Source: Hyphomicrobiales bacterium (GTDB lineage Bacteria; Pseudomonadota; Alphaproteobacteria; Rhizobiales; Beijerinckiaceae). From it: a stretch of 7,071 nt of DNA. The notes below the pieces were generated by a model. That model was not told where the DNA came from. It made no database searches and worked only from the letters and a program-made list of their open reading frames with translations. Positions 6,140-7,071 of the stretch are shown in pieces. Both the position numbers and the translations under genes were made by a program. The stretch lies in contig JAQGKM010000311.1 in the NCBI GenBank assembly GCA_028290125.1, positions 1-7,071 on the forward strand. The letters run 5' to 3'. How positions within the stretch are numbered: position 1 is the first letter of the stretch; every line of letters begins with the position of its first letter.

Positions 6140-7071
6140 TCACTGACCGCCGAGCGATTGCTTGGCGCGGGCCCACCAGCCGGTGCGCTTGGGACCGACG
6201 GGCGCTTCGGGAAGCGGTTCGGTTTTTGGCGCGGCGGCTTCGGGCGCTGCGGCTTCAGGAGCGGCCGCATAAGTCATCGGCGCTGGTTCCGGCGCAGTCT
6301 CGGGCTCGGGAGCCGGAGCTTCGGCGCGGGCCGGCGGCGGGGTCACGTCGGCGTTGGCCATCGGCGCCCAGTCCCACGCGGGAGCGACGGGCGCTTCGCG
6401 GCGGGCAGGGGCCTCGGCGGGAGCCTCGACGGGCGCGGCTGGCTGTTCGCTGTCGTCGCGAGCCGCAACGGGCTCGGCGCTTTCGACGCCATTACCCTCG
6501 GTCTGCGGCTGGCGTTCGCCACGCGGCGCGTCGTCACGACGGCCCTCGGAGCCGTCGCGGCGGCGGTTGCGACCGCCACGGCGCGAGCGGCGACGACGGC
6601 GCAGGCCTTCGCCTTCACCCGGCTGCCCGGGCTCGAGCTCGAAGTTTTCCGCTTCGCTGGAATCGACTTCGCCGTCTGACATCGTGCCTGCCGGCGCGCG
6701 GGCGATGTCGCCACCGATCTCGGCCATGACCAGCAGGCCGTCATCGGACGGCTGCGGCGCATTCGGATCGGTGATCGTGGAGGCGCCACGGCCGCGACGG
6801 CGACGCCGGCGACGACGGCGTCCGCCCTCGCTGTCATCCTCGCCCTCGACCTTGGCTTCGGCGCGACCCTCGCCACGACCTTCACCCCGGCCTTCGCCAC
6901 GTCCCTCACCACGTCCCTCACCACGTCCCTCATCACGGCCTTCGCCGCGATGACGGCGCTCGTTGCCCTCGCGGGCGACCGGCGCGGCGACTTCTTCCTC
7001 GTCGTCTTCCTCTTCGATCTCGTCCTCGATCTCCTCATCGGCGATCGGGATGGAATCGACGCGGACCATGT
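6140..7071 (-). CDS. rne: Ribonuclease E, C-terminal scaffold region (5' part outside window)
   Basis: RNase E is the essential endoribonuclease that starts mRNA decay and processes rRNA and other RNAs; its disordered tail binds RNA and degradosome partners. Only the tail is visible: 309 codons from 7069 plus two bases of another codon, still open at the window edge. From the edge inward come VRVDSIPIADEE, an acidic run (fragment residues 11-26), seven GEGR-type tetrapeptides (42-69), nine consecutive arginines (84-92), PNAPQPSDDGL (102-112), a second basic block (157-171), an Ala/Pro/Glu-rich stretch, and the ending GPKRTGWWARAKQSLGGQ. This order, with a GWW-containing basic end, matches the RNase E tails I know from Rhizobiales. 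The catalytic S1, DNase-like and zinc-link parts are not in the window, so the name rests on the tail alone. The methionine at 7069 is internal. A U8 terminator follows the TGA. Confidence 0.85.
   Translation of the reverse strand, partial: MVRVDSIPIADEEIEDEIEEEDDEEEVAAPVAREGNERRHRGEGRDEGRGEGRGEGRGEGRGEGRGEGRAEAKVEGEDDSEGGRRRRRRRRRGRGASTITDPNAPQPSDDGLLVMAEIGGDIARAPAGTMSDGEVDSSEAENFELEPGQPGEGEGLRRRRRSRRGGRNRRRDGSEGRRDDAPRGERQPQTEGNGVESAEPVAARDDSEQPAAPVEAPAEAPARREAPVAPAWDWAPMANADVTPPPARAEAPAPEPETAPEPAPMTYAAAPEAAAPEAAAPKTEPLPEAPVGPKRTGWWARAKQSLGGQ
6863..6946 (-). repeat. 12-bp tandem repeat, seven units, within rne
   Basis: Seven consecutive 12-bp units encode GEGR, DEGR, then five GEGR. The units at 6899-6910 and 6911-6922 are identical, and 6923-6934 differs from them at one base; the others differ mainly by synonymous changes. 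The flanking unit codes AEAK and is outside the repeat. A multiple of three keeps the frame if copies are gained or lost. Confidence 0.9.

Noticed and set aside
4839..6176. Minus-strand frames antisense to the aminotransferase (4839-5510 and 5577-6176)
   Set aside because: They are shadows of the well-supported plus-strand gene, with no recognisable motifs and no suitable context.
6863..6946. Tandem 12-bp units considered as a CRISPR-like or iteron array
   Set aside because: The units are contiguous without spacers, stay in frame, and encode a tetrapeptide repeat inside rne.
6140..7069. Stand-alone small basic/acidic protein starting at 7069
   Set aside because: The frame is open past the window edge, the methionine is internal, and the layout matches the tail of RNase E rather than a separate gene.

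Overview
The window is high-GC chromosomal DNA that reads as an alphaproteobacterium, most likely Hyphomicrobiales (Rhizobiales). This rests on the recognisable style of the RNase E tail and of the AccB and AccC proteins, and on a gene order (M48 peptidase, DsbA-family protein, aroQ, accB, accC) that I recall from rhizobial relatives. No genus can be named from the sequence alone. It looks like core genome: I see no transposase, integrase, tRNA, CRISPR array, phage gene or toxin-antitoxin pair.

Layout. A five-gene series runs on the minus strand. It starts with a secreted M48 metallopeptidase with TPR repeats (4777 to 3344). Next come a periplasmic DsbA/ScsC-like thiol oxidoreductase (3232 to 2462), type II 3-dehydroquinate dehydratase aroQ (2222 to 1776), the biotin carboxyl carrier protein accB (1770 to 1207) and biotin carboxylase accC (1201 to beyond position 1). 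The last three are separated by only 5 bp each and are almost certainly one transcript. The first two are separated from each other and from aroQ by 111 and 239 bp. The 111-bp gap holds small hairpins, and the 239-bp gap holds a dispersed-repeat-like inverted repeat. Divergent from the M48 gene, across a 91-bp spacer, is a plus-strand PLP-dependent aminotransferase (4869 to 6044). It converges on the 3' end of rne, encoding RNase E (7071 to 6140, minus strand, 5' part outside the window). A strong hairpin terminator that works in both directions lies between them.

How the genes fit together. AccB and AccC form the biotin half of acetyl-CoA carboxylase, the first committed step of fatty-acid synthesis. 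AroQ serves the shikimate pathway. The M48 protein and the DsbA-like protein both act in the periplasm on envelope protein quality and disulfide status. The cluster therefore groups envelope-related and central biosynthetic functions, though the last step is inference.

I did not find an undescribed system. The items most worth a second look are the inverted repeat at 2349-2455, the set of hairpins before the DsbA-like gene, the basic histone-H1-like head of AccB, the extra C-terminal cysteine pair of the DsbA-like protein, and the GEGR tandem repeat in RNase E.
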